Below the pieces are notes generated by a model. That model did not search any database and was not told the origin of the DNA. It was given only the letters and a program-made list of their open reading frames with translations. The translations under genes were made by a program, and so were the position numbers. Below are positions 1 through 9,000 of a DNA stretch of 14,516 nucleotides, piece after piece. Each line of letters begins with the position of its first letter. Positions within the stretch are counted from its first letter, which is position 1. This DNA comes from Chloroflexota bacterium (GTDB lineage Bacteria > Chloroflexota > Anaerolineae > B4-G1). The stretch spans positions 1 to 14,516 of the forward strand of contig DSAR01000114.1 of the NCBI GenBank assembly GCA_011046405.1, given 5' to 3'.

Positions 1-32
1 CTCCTCTCTCCCCTCTCCCCTCTCCCCTCTGT
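1..32. repeat. Purine/pyrimidine tandem repeat in the Leu adenylation domain
   Basis: The plus strand is an uninterrupted C/T run for the first 30 bases, built from repeating CTCTCCC units. In the minus-strand gene it encodes T-E-G-R-G-E-R-G-E-R directly after DPY. It continues past the window edge, so its full length is unknown. Confidence 0.7.
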
Positions 33-1215
33 GTAGGGATCCGGCACGAACAGTTCCGCCGTCAGGCCGGGGTGGTTCAAGTAACCCCGGGCCAGGTTCG
101 CGCCGCCGATGTATAATTCGCCCGGCACGCCCACCGGCACCGGCTGGCCGAGATCGTCCAGGACGTACACGCGCACGTTGTCCACCGGCCGGCCGATGGG
201 GGGCAATCCCTCGGTTCGACCGTTCGCTTGCACCGGCGTCCACGTGGCCACCACCGTGTTCTCCGTCGGGCCGTAGTTGTTCACCACTTCGAACCCCAGA
301 TCCTCACCCGGCCAGTGGCGCAGCCGGTCGCCGCCGGTCAGCAACTGCTGTAGGGCCAGGTCGCCGGGGGCGCTGCCCAGCGCTCCCGCGTCCAGTGCCT
401 CCAGCACCATCTCGGCCAGCGGCGTGGGCATGAAACTGACGGTGATCTCATGCGTTGCCAGCCACGCCAGCAACTGCGGCGGCGAGAGTCGTACCGCCTC
501 TGGCGGGATGTACAGACTGGCCCCGACGGTCAGGTAGGGCCAGATCTCCCACACCGACGCGTCGAAGGCGGGGCTGGCCAATTGCGTGGCCCGGTCGGCC
601 GCCGTCACGCCGTACGCCCGCCGGTGCCAGGCGCACAGGTTGACCAGGCTGTCGTGCTGCACCTGCACCCCCTTGGGGCGGCCCGTCGAGCCAGACGTGT
701 AGATCACGTAGGCCAGGTTCTCCCCGGCGAGTGCCCGCGCCGGCTTCTGATCCGGCTGTTGGATGAGGTTTGCGACGTTCGCACCGTTCGCCTTCTCATC
801 AGACAGACTCACGACCTGCGCCTCCACCTGTTGCAGCCGGTCCAGCAGGTGTTCCTGGGCCAGCAGCACCGGCGCGCGCACGTCCGCTAGCACGAAGGCC
901 AGGTGCTCCTCGGGATAGGCAGGATCCAGGGGCAGGTACGCGCCGCCCGCCTTCAGTACGCCGAGCGCCCCGACGATCAGTTCCGCGGAGCGCTCGGCGC
1001 AGATGCCGACCGGCACCTCCGGCCCGACGTCCAGTCGTTGCAGGTGGTGGGCCAGTCGATTGGCCCGCCGGTCGAGTTCCCGGTAGGTCATCGAGCCGCC
1101 CGCCCAGACGACGGCCGTCGCGTGGGGCGCGCGCCGGGCGCAGGCCTCGAACAGGTCCGGGACGGTTTGGTCACGGCCATCGGCACGATCGACCGAGGTC
1201 CCGCTCCACACCTCT
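1..1215 (-). other. Adenylation domain, leucine, truncated by window edge (gene C module 2)
   Basis: Pocket D-A-W-F-L-G-N-V-V from FDASVWEIW, VSFMPTPLAEM, LLTGGDRL and NNYGPTENTVV. This equals the classical leucine code DAWFLGNVVK at the nine visible positions; Lys517 is beyond the edge. The sequence is cut after FVPDPY inside a purine-rich repeat encoding an Arg/Gly/Glu-rich loop. Confidence 0.86.
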
Positions 1216-4200
1216 AGCAGCGTGCGCTTTTCCTCGCGGGTGAGGGGCGAGAACGTCTCGTGGTGGGCCTGGGGTGTGCTGGCGATGGCCCGCAGCGTCT
1301 CCAGGTAGTACGCGCCCCACGTCTGGACCTGGTCCGCGCTGAATTTCTCACCGTCGTACTGCAACATCAGCAGGATGGGCGCCCGCTCCGACCAGAACGT
1401 CTGGTTCAGGCTGAAGGAGACGGCCAGATCGAAGTGGTTGTCGTTGGTCCCCGCGCTCAGTTCCAGGATCTCGAAATCTTCCTGGCCCGATAGGTCCTCG
1501 AGGGCGTGGAAGTGCACGAAGTTGAAGGTCACTGGGAGCAACGGCTGCTCGCCCCATGCCTTCTGCAACATCGCCAGAGGATAACGCCGGAAGGGCAGCA
1601 TCTCGCGCTCGGCGTCGAAGACCGCCTGCACCAGTTCCGTCCACGTCCCGGGCCTCAACTTGAACCGGAACGGCGGCGTGTTCAGGAACAACCCCCGGAC
1701 TTGATCGCCGTCCGGCGTCTCCGGCCGCCCGTTGGAGACTAGCCCGGTCAGGACGTCACTTTGCCCGCTGATCACGCCCATCGCCTTGACGTGGGCGGCC
1801 AGCAGGATGCTCTTGAGCGGCACGCTCGCCCGTTGCACCAACCGGTTCAGCCCTGCGACGACGTCGTCCGGGACGGGCAGCGCTTCCCCCTGCATCCTGC
1901 GGCCCTCCAGGTCGTCCAGGGGCCGGGGGGAGAGCGGTAGGGCAAGAGGGCTGGCGCCGGCCAGTTGCCGGGACCAGTAATCGCGGCACGCCGGTGACTC
2001 GACAGCCTCTTTTTCCAGGCGGACGAAGTCCCGGAAGGTCGCGACCAGCGGCCGGTCGGCCGGCGGCGCCGCGCCGCGCACCATCGTCACGTACCGGTCG
2101 AATATCTCCGCCAGCGTCGACGTCAGGCTCCATCCGTCGAAGATGGCGTGGCACTCGGTCAGCGTGAATTGGAACGTCGCGTTGGTACGCCGGTGGATGT
2201 GGAAGCGGATCAACGGCGGCTGTTTCAGGTCGAAGAGCCGGACGCGCTCGCCCGCCACGTAAGCCTGGATCTCCTCGTCCTGTTCCGCCCGGGGCAGGTG
2301 CCTCAGGTCCTCCATCGTGATCGGCAGGACGGCGTGGGGATGAAGCAATTGCAGCGGCTCGCTGTAGGCGGTCAGGTCGAACGAGGTGCGCAGCACCGGG
2401 TGCCGAGCGACCACGGCCTGGACCGCCTCGCGCATGACGTCGATGTCCAGCGGGGCCCGCAGGTGGAAACTATCCACGTTGTGGTAGACCGGGTCGTCGG
2501 GCGTCAGCGCCATGTGGTAGAGCATGCCGGCCTGCAACGCCGAGAGGGGATAGGCGTCGATCAGGCCCTCGGGGAGTCGCGCCCGGTCGGCCGGCGAGAT
2601 CAGGCTAAAGGGCGCCGTCGGGGGGTGATCCGGGGCTTTCTCTTCGATTTGCTCCTGTTTCTGCTCTTTCTCTTGCGCTTCCTGGGGCGCCCTGCCGCGG
2701 GCGCGCTCGATCTCCTGGGCCAGGTCGGCGATCGTCTGGTGCTGGAAAAAGGTCTCCAGCGAGAATGCCAGCCCCCGGGCCCGGGCCAGCGCCAGCACGC
2801 GGACGCTGCGGATCGAATCGCCGCCCAGGGCGAAGAAGTTATCGTAGACGCCCACCTGTTCGACGCCCAGCGCCTCCGACCAGACCGCTGCCAACGCCTT
2901 CTCGATGGAGGTCTCGGGCATCACGTAGGGCGCCTCCAGGTCAGGCCGTTCGGAACCGGGCGCCGGCAGGGCCCGGCGGTCGATCTTGCCGCTGGCCGTC
3001 AGGGGGAACTCCGGGAGCAGCACGAAGGCGGCCGGTACCATGTATTCGGGCAGGCGCGGCTTGAGGAACATGCGCAGATCGGTCACGCTGGCGTCTTCGC
3101 CGGGGTTGAGCACCGCGTAGGCCGTCAGGTACACGTCACCGGGACGGTCATCGCGGGTGATGACCACCGTCTCGCGCACGGCGGGATGTTTGGCCAGGGC
3201 CGCCTCAATCTCGCCCAGCTCGATGCGGAAACCCCGCACCTTCACCTGGTGGTCGTTGCGTCCCACGTAGACCAGCTCGCCGCCGGGCCGGTAGCAGGCC
3301 AGGTCGCCGGTCTTGTACAGGCGGGCGCCCGGCTCCTGGCTGAACGGATGACAGACGAAGCGCTCGGCCGTGAGACCGGGCCGGTTGAGATACCCCCGCG
3401 CCAGGCCGGTCCCGCCGACGTACACCTCGCCGGGCACGCCCACCGGGACCGGGTGGAGTTGCTCGTCCAGCACGTAAATCTGGAGGTCAGGAATGGGCCG
3501 GCCGATGGGGCTGACGCCGGGCAACGCCAGGTCATCCCAATCGACCGGGCGATACGTCACGTGCACGGTGGTCTCAGTGATGCCGTACATGTTGACCAAC
3601 AGGGGCTGGCTGTCCCCGTGCCGCTCGAACCAGGGACGCAGGCTCTGCAATTCCAGCGCCTCTCCCCCGAAGATCACGTACCGCAGCGCCAGGCCCCGGG
3701 ACCACGCCTGGAGGTCGAGGGCGTCCTGCTCGGCGCCGAGCAGTTGCCGGAAAGCGGGCGGCGTCTGGTTCAGCACCGTCACCCGCTCGCGGGCGAGCAG
3801 GCGGTAGAACGTCTCCGGCGCGCGCGACACGTCGAAGGGCACGAGCACCAGCCGCCCCCCGTACAGCAGGGCGCCCCACAACTCCCACACCGAGAAGTCG
3901 AAGGCGTAGGAGTGGAACAACGTCCAGACGTCGCGGGCGTCGAACTCGTACCAGGGGAACGTCGCGTCGAAAAGGCGGGGCACGTTGGCGTGGGTGACCA
4001 TCACCCCCTTGGGTTTGCCCGTCGAGCCCGACGTGTAGATCACGTAGGCCATGTGGGCCGTCTCGACGGCGCTCTCGGGGTTGCCGTCGTCGCACGCGGC
4101 GATGGCGTCCCAGTCAGCGTCCAGGCAGACGGTGCGCAACTGGTCTTCGAGGCAACCACTGGTGGGCAGATGGTCGACCAGGCCAGACAGCGTGAGTACC

Positions 4201-6017
4201 ATCGGGGCCGCCGCGTCCTCCAGGATGAAGGCCAATCGCTCGGCCGGGTAGGCCAGGTCGAGCGGCAGATAGGCCCCGCCGGCCTTGAGCACGCCCAGGA
4301 TCGCGACGACCGTCTCCAGGGAGCGATCGAGGCACAGGCCCACCAGCGTATCTGGCCCCACGTCCAATCGTTGCAGGTAGTGGGCCAGTTGATTGGCCCG
4401 CTGGTTCAACTGGCGATAGGTCAACTGGAGCCCCTCAAACGTCACGGCGATGGCGTCCGGCGTGCGCTCGACCTGCGCATCGAAGAGCCGGTGCAGGTAT
4501 TGGCCCGTCGGTAGATCGGGGGGCGGCGGGTTCCACTCATCCAGCAACTGGCGTCGTTCAGCCGCCGTGAGCAAGGGCAAATCGACCACGCGCTGCGCGG
4601 GGTCGGCCACGATCCCCTCCAGCAGGACCAGGTAATGGGCCCCCAGCCGGTCGATGGTCGCCGGGTCAAAGATGTCGGCGTTGTATTCCAGGATGCCCAG
4701 GAGTTCCCCGTCCCGCTCCTCCACCGTCAGGATCAAATCGAATTTGGCCGTCCCGGTCTCGACGGGCAGCGACGAGATCGTCAGGCCAGGCAGCGTCAGA
4801 TCGACGTCGGGGAGATTCTGGAAGACGAACATCACCTGGAAGATAGGGGTCTGGACCAGGTCGCGCTCTGGGTGCAGGGCGTCGACCAGCAATTCGAAGG
4901 GCAGGTCCTGGTGCTGGTAGGCCGCCAGGGCGGTCTCGCGGACCTGGGTCAGCAGTTCCAGGAACGAGAGATCGGGTGAAAAATCGCTTCTCAAAACTAA
5001 CGTGTTGATGAAGGGGCCGATCAGTCCTTCGATCTCGGGGAGGCCGCGGTTGGCGACCGGCGTGCCCACCAGGATGTCCGGCTGCCGGGTGTAGCGGTAT
5101 AACAGGGTCTGGAACGCCGCCAGCAGGGTCATAAACAGCGTCGCACTCTTCTCGACACTGAGGTCCCGGAGCGGGTCGACGAGGTCCTCAGGCACGACGA
5201 AGGTCCGGTGCCCTCCGCGCAGGCTCGGACGCGCCGGCCGGGGGCGATCGGTAGGTAGATCCAGGACCAACGAACTCCCGCTCAAGCGCTCCGTCCAGTA
5301 GGCTAATTCCCGTTCCCGCACGTCGCCTTGCAAGCACTCCCGCTGCCAGTGGGCGAAATCGGCGTACTGGATCGGCAGCGGGTCGAAATCGCAAGGCTCA
5401 CTGGTGACCTGGGCCTCGTAAAACGCGCCCAGCTCGCGGAAGAAAATGCTCATCGACCATCCGTCGGAGATCAGGTGGTGCATGCACAGGGCCAACACGT
5501 GCTCGTCGGGACCCACCCAGAACAGCGTCGCCCGCAGCAACGGCCCCTGTTCAAACGAGAACGGGCGCAGCACCTCGGCGTGGATCGACCGATGCAGCCG
5601 ATCAGCCATCGGTTCATCTGGCGCGTCGGCTGCCGTTTCAGAAAATTGCTCCCGCAGGTCGACGACCGGCAGCGCCAGCGTCAACGTCTCGGCGACTACC
5701 TGCTGAGGGTGGCCGTCAACCGTGGCCAGCGTGGTCCGGAGCGCGTCGTGGCGTTGAACGACCGCGTTCAAGCCGCGCTCCAGGGCCGCGACGTCCAGCG
5801 TCCCGCACATCCGCAGTGCGCCCACGATGTGGTAGGCCGGCGTGCCCGGTTTCAGTTGCTCCAGGAACCACATGCGCTCCTGGGCAAACGAGAGGAGTCG
5901 CTCGTCCGCGTTGGGGCGGGGCGTGATCGTGGCCGCCGGCGATATGGCCTCATCCTCGTCGCTCAACAGGTAAGACAATAATTCTAACTTATCATCATCC
6001 CAGACATTCTCGGTCAC
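1..6017 (-). CDS. NRPS, two modules C-A(Thr)-T-C-A(Leu), 3' end beyond window
   Basis: Peptide synthetase subunit extending a carrier-bound chain by a Thr and then a Leu module in the cytoplasm. The frame is open from the GTG at 6017 to the left edge (2005 codons read, no stop). Domains: acidic N-terminal linker (residues 1-37); C1 (about 38-476) with LSFAQER and HHLISDG; A1 (about 493-1020) with YTSGSTGKPKG and YKTGDL; T1 (about 1035-1106) with LGGDSI, Ser codon 2814-2816; a Lys/Glu/Gln-rich linker (about 1110-1142); C2 (about 1143-1595) with the unusual CHAIFDG; A2 from about 1603 to the edge. The GTG start overlaps the upstream stop (GTGA). The nearest ATG, at 6008, is out of frame and soon stops, and no in-frame ATG precedes the conserved C1 core. 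The second carrier and anything after it lie outside. NRPS identity is certain; the product is unknown. Confidence 0.97.
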   Translation of the reverse strand, partial: MTENVWDDDKLELLSYLLSDEDEAISPAATITPRPNADERLLSFAQERMWFLEQLKPGTPAYHIVGALRMCGTLDVAALERGLNAVVQRHDALRTTLATVDGHPQQVVAETLTLALPVVDLREQFSETAADAPDEPMADRLHRSIHAEVLRPFSFEQGPLLRATLFWVGPDEHVLALCMHHLISDGWSMSIFFRELGAFYEAQVTSEPCDFDPLPIQYADFAHWQRECLQGDVRERELAYWTERLSGSSLVLDLPTDRPRPARPSLRGGHRTFVVPEDLVDPLRDLSVEKSATLFMTLLAAFQTLLYRYTRQPDILVGTPVANRGLPEIEGLIGPFINTLVLRSDFSPDLSFLELLTQVRETALAAYQHQDLPFELLVDALHPERDLVQTPIFQVMFVFQNLPDVDLTLPGLTISSLPVETGTAKFDLILTVEERDGELLGILEYNADIFDPATIDRLGAHYLVLLEGIVADPAQRVVDLPLLTAAERRQLLDEWNPPPPDLPTGQYLHRLFDAQVERTPDAIAVTFEGLQLTYRQLNQRANQLAHYLQRLDVGPDTLVGLCLDRSLETVVAILGVLKAGGAYLPLDLAYPAERLAFILEDAAAPMVLTLSGLVDHLPTSGCLEDQLRTVCLDADWDAIAACDDGNPESAVETAHMAYVIYTSGSTGKPKGVMVTHANVPRLFDATFPWYEFDARDVWTLFHSYAFDFSVWELWGALLYGGRLVLVPFDVSRAPETFYRLLARERVTVLNQTPPAFRQLLGAEQDALDLQAWSRGLALRYVIFGGEALELQSLRPWFERHGDSQPLLVNMYGITETTVHVTYRPVDWDDLALPGVSPIGRPIPDLQIYVLDEQLHPVPVGVPGEVYVGGTGLARGYLNRPGLTAERFVCHPFSQEPGARLYKTGDLACYRPGGELVYVGRNDHQVKVRGFRIELGEIEAALAKHPAVRETVVITRDDRPGDVYLTAYAVLNPGEDASVTDLRMFLKPRLPEYMVPAAFVLLPEFPLTASGKIDRRALPAPGSERPDLEAPYVMPETSIEKALAAVWSEALGVEQVGVYDNFFALGGDSIRSVRVLALARARGLAFSLETFFQHQTIADLAQEIERARGRAPQEAQEKEQKQEQIEEKAPDHPPTAPFSLISPADRARLPEGLIDAYPLSALQAGMLYHMALTPDDPVYHNVDSFHLRAPLDIDVMREAVQAVVARHPVLRTSFDLTAYSEPLQLLHPHAVLPITMEDLRHLPRAEQDEEIQAYVAGERVRLFDLKQPPLIRFHIHRRTNATFQFTLTECHAIFDGWSLTSTLAEIFDRYVTMVRGAAPPADRPLVATFRDFVRLEKEAVESPACRDYWSRQLAGASPLALPLSPRPLDDLEGRRMQGEALPVPDDVVAGLNRLVQRASVPLKSILLAAHVKAMGVISGQSDVLTGLVSNGRPETPDGDQVRGLFLNTPPFRFKLRPGTWTELVQAVFDAEREMLPFRRYPLAMLQKAWGEQPLLPVTFNFVHFHALEDLSGQEDFEILELSAGTNDNHFDLAVSFSLNQTFWSERAPILLMLQYDGEKFSADQVQTWGAYYLETLRAIASTPQAHHETFSPLTREEKRTLLEVWSGTSVDRADGRDQTVPDLFEACARRAPHATAVVWAGGSMTYRELDRRANRLAHHLQRLDVGPEVPVGICAERSAELIVGALGVLKAGGAYLPLDPAYPEEHLAFVLADVRAPVLLAQEHLLDRLQQVEAQVVSLSDEKANGANVANLIQQPDQKPARALAGENLAYVIYTSGSTGRPKGVQVQHDSLVNLCAWHRRAYGVTAADRATQLASPAFDASVWEIWPYLTVGASLYIPPEAVRLSPPQLLAWLATHEITVSFMPTPLAEMVLEALDAGALGSAPGDLALQQLLTGGDRLRHWPGEDLGFEVVNNYGPTENTVVATWTPVQANGRTEGLPPIGRPVDNVRVYVLDDLGQPVPVGVPGELYIGGANLARGYLNHPGLTAELFVPDPYTEGRGERGER
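1235..2590 (-). other. Atypical condensation domain with CHAIFDG core (gene C, C2)
   Basis: This C domain joins the Thr-bearing chain to Leu. It opens with LISPADRARLPEGLIDAYPL and then SALQAGMLYHM, unlike the LSFxQxRxWFL opening of ordinary L-donor C domains. The core motif at 2133-2153 is C-H-A-I-F-D-G: the catalytic second His, Asp and Gly remain, but the first His is Cys. The HHI/LxxxxGD motif of dual E/C domains is not present. Family assignment is uncertain: modifying type, D-donor-like type, or an ordinary condensing subgroup. Confidence 0.75.
2960..4540 (-). other. Adenylation domain, threonine (gene C module 1)
   Basis: Pocket D-F-W-N-I-G-M-V-H-K, read from FDFSVWELW, VLNQTPPAFRQL, YVIFGGEA, NMYGITETTVH and SGKIDR. 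This is identical to the classical threonine code. The loop before YKTGDL is the short ordinary type (SQEPGAR), unlike the other three A domains here. Its Thr is passed to the unusual C domain at 1235-2590. Confidence 0.88.
6014..6017 (-). promoter_or_regulatory. GTGA stop/start overlap coupling genes B and C
   Basis: The TGA ending gene B (6016-6014) overlaps the GTG starting gene C (6017-6015). A purine-rich run (AAGGGGGAAGG, about 6021-6031, just upstream of the GTG) lies inside gene B's last codons and can act as ribosome binding site. This suggests translational coupling and near-equal subunit amounts. Confidence 0.8.
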
Positions 6018-9000
6018 TGTGCCTTCCCCCTTCTTCCCCTTTTCAATCGTTCCGCTTGCAAGGCTTTCCTGATTTCCGCCGACGACATTCCGTCGAGTCG
6101 ATTCAAAAGCTCGGCCGCTTTCTCCACCCGGCCCGGCGTCGTCTCCTTGGCGATCAACACCGGGGTCAGTTCGGCGATCGTCGCGTGGGTGAACAAATCC
6201 TGGATGCTCAGGTCGACCTGGAAGGCGGCCCGTATCCGCGAGATCAGTTGAGTCGCCAGCAGCGAATGCCCGCCCAAGGCGAAGAAACTGTCGCGGACGC
6301 CCACCCGGTCGACGGGCAGGACCTGGGTCCAGATGGCGACCAGGGCCTTCTCGACCGGCGTGTGGGGCGCGGCATATGCCTGCGCCAGGTTCGCCTCGCG
6401 GTCGGGCACCGGCAGGGCATGCCGGTCTACCTTGCCGTTGGCGTTCAACGGCAGTTCGTCCAGCAACACGAAGAAGGCGGGCACCATGTAGTCGGGCAGA
6501 CGTTCCCGTAGATAGGCCCGCCAGGCCCCGTCCGCTTTCCCGTTCGCGCCGTTGGGGACCACGTAGGCCACCAATTGCCTGTCCCTTCCATTCGATCCCG
6601 ACGGTCGCGCCACCACGGCCACGTGCTGCACGTCCGGGTGCCGGCCCAACACCGCCTCGATCTCGCCCAGCTCGATCCGGAATCCCCGTACCTTGACCTG
6701 AAAGTCGATCCGGCCCAGGAACACCAGTTGCCCGTCCGGCGACCACTTCACCAGGTCGCCCGTCCGATACAATCTCCTCCCCCCTCTCTGCTCTGTGAAA
6801 GGATCCGGCACGAAGCGCTCCGCCGTCATCGCCGGCTGCCCCAGGTAGCCCCGCGCCAGCCCGTCCCCGCCGACGTATAATTCCCCCGGCACGCCCACCG
6901 GCACCGGCGCCATGTGCTCGTCCAGCACGTAGACGCTGGTGTTGGTCACCGCCCGGCCGATGGGCACCGTCGTCGCGTCGGCCGCCACTGTCTCAACCGG
7001 GTACCAGGTCGCGTAGGTCGTGCTCTCCGTCGGCCCGTACATGTGCAATAACCGCTCCGGCCCACCGGCCCCCAGCACCCGGCGCACTGACTCCGGGTCC
7101 ACCGCTTGCCCGCCGAACATCACGTGGCGCAACGTGGCGAAGGCGTCCGGCGCCTCCCGCGCAAATTGGTTGAACAGGGCCGTCGTCAGGAACAGGGCCG
7201 TCACTGCCTCCTCCCGCAGCAAGGTGACGAAACGCCGGTGTTCCAGCACCAGCCCCTCGGGGACGAGCACCACCCGTCCGCCGTTTAGTAACGGCCCCCA
7301 GATCTCGAAGGTCGCCGCGTCGAACGACGTGTTGGCCGCCTGGGGCACCACGTCCGATGCGTCCAATTGGACGTAGTCGGTGTTCAGCACCAACCGGTTC
7401 ACGCCCCGGTGGGGGATCCCGATGCCCTTGGGCCGCCCCGTCGAGCCGGACGTGTACATCACGTAGGCCAGGTGATCGGCGTGGGTGCGCGGGTCCAGCG
7501 GCGTGTCTGCCTGGCGCGCGATGGCGTCCCCATCTCGATCGACGCATAGCACGTGGGCCGTCTCCTCCAACACGTGCCCCAGTTCCTCTCCTGCCGCGTC
7601 TTCCAGCAACAGTTCCTCGGTCAGCACTACCTGGGCCCCGGCGTCGGTCATCATAAAAGCCAGTCGCTCGGCGGGGTTGATCGGGTCCAGCGGCACGTAG
7701 GCCCCGCCGGCCTTCAGCACGGCCAGCATCGCCGTCACCATCTCCACCGAGCGGGTCATACACAGGCCCACCGGGGCGTCTGGCCCCACGCCCAACGCGA
7801 CCAGGTGCCGCGCCAGCCGGTTTGCCCGGGCGTCCAGCGCCCCGTACGTCAGGTGGTGTGTCCCTTCCCCGGCGTGGGGATAGGCCAGGGCGACGGCGTC
7901 CGGAGTCCGTGCTGCTTGGGCCTCGAATATCTCGTGGACGCAGGTCTCGTGGGGGCAGTCGGTCTCCGTCCCGCTCCACCTTTCCAGGATCTCCTGCCGT
8001 TCCGCCGCCATTAAAATCGGGAGCGTGCACAAGTGCTGTGTTGGGTTACGGTCCAGTTGATCGCCCATGGCGGTCAACAGGGTCCGCAGATGACCGCCCA
8101 TCCGCGCGATGGTGGCCGCGTCCAAACGGCGCCGGTCGTACAGGAACTTCACCGCCAGCTCGGGGTCCGGCACCACCACCACGGTTAAGGGGTAGTTGGT
8201 CCTCTCGACGCCCTGGAGATCGACGACTTGCAATCCCTCCTCTCGCCCCCAGGTCAGGTCACCGGCGGGATAGTTCTCGAAAACGAGCAGGCTATCGAAC
8301 AGCGACCGGTCGCCGGGGATCGCGCTCCATTCCCTGACCTTGACCAGCGAGCAGTACTCGTATTGCCGCATCTCCACCTGTTGCGCTTGCAGGTGCTGCA
8401 GCCAGTCCGACAGCCGGTCCCGGGGAGCGAGCCGGACGCGCACCGGCAGGGTGTTGATGAACAAGCCCACCATCGACTCGGCGCCGGTCAGATCGGTGGG
8501 CCGGCCGGAGACGGTGGTCCCAAAGACGACGTCGTCCCGGCCGCTATAGCGACTCAGCAGGATGGCCCACGCGCCTTGCACCAGGGTGTTGAGCGTCAGG
8601 CGGTGCCGGCGGGCCAGGGCTTGCAGGCCGGTGCTTTCCTCTGCCGGGAGGGCCACGGTGTGCTCGAGGTAATCGGCCGTCTGGGCTGGTGAGGCGTCGG
8701 GTGGCAGCGCCCGGTCCACGCCCAACGGCGTGGGGACGTCCATCCCCGCCAGCGCCTGGCGCCAGAAGGCCTGTGCTCCCTGCTCGTCCTGCTGGCCCAG
8801 CCAGGCGATGTAATCCCGGTACGGGCGGCGGTCCGGCGCGGACGGTTGCCGCCCTCGGCGAAGGGCGGCGTACAGGTCGAAGACCTCTTCCAGGAGCAGG
8901 AACACGCTCCAGCCGTCCAGCAGCAGGTGGTGATGGCTCCAGACGAATTGATGGCGCGCCTCATCCTCCTGGATCAGGGTCAGGCGGATCAACGGTGCCT

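Noticed and set aside
1143..2700. Dual epimerization/condensation identity for C2
   Set aside because: The additional HHI/LxxxxGD motif near the N-terminus of dual domains is not seen. It is kept only as a minor alternative in the carrier finding.
2148..4514. Long plus-strand open frame of 788 codons
   Set aside because: It lies wholly opposite gene C, whose conserved C, A and T motifs run through the same DNA. Its translation is low in recognisable domains and rich in Gly, Arg, Gln, Val and His, as expected from the antisense of G/C-biased codons.
6006..6008. ATG as start of gene C
   Set aside because: It is out of frame with the C-A-T-C-A reading and meets a TAG after a few codons. The GTG at 6017 is in frame.
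1..6017. Thioesterase or other release domain
   Set aside because: No GxSxG-type hydrolase region or reductase domain is visible; gene C is cut inside its second A domain.
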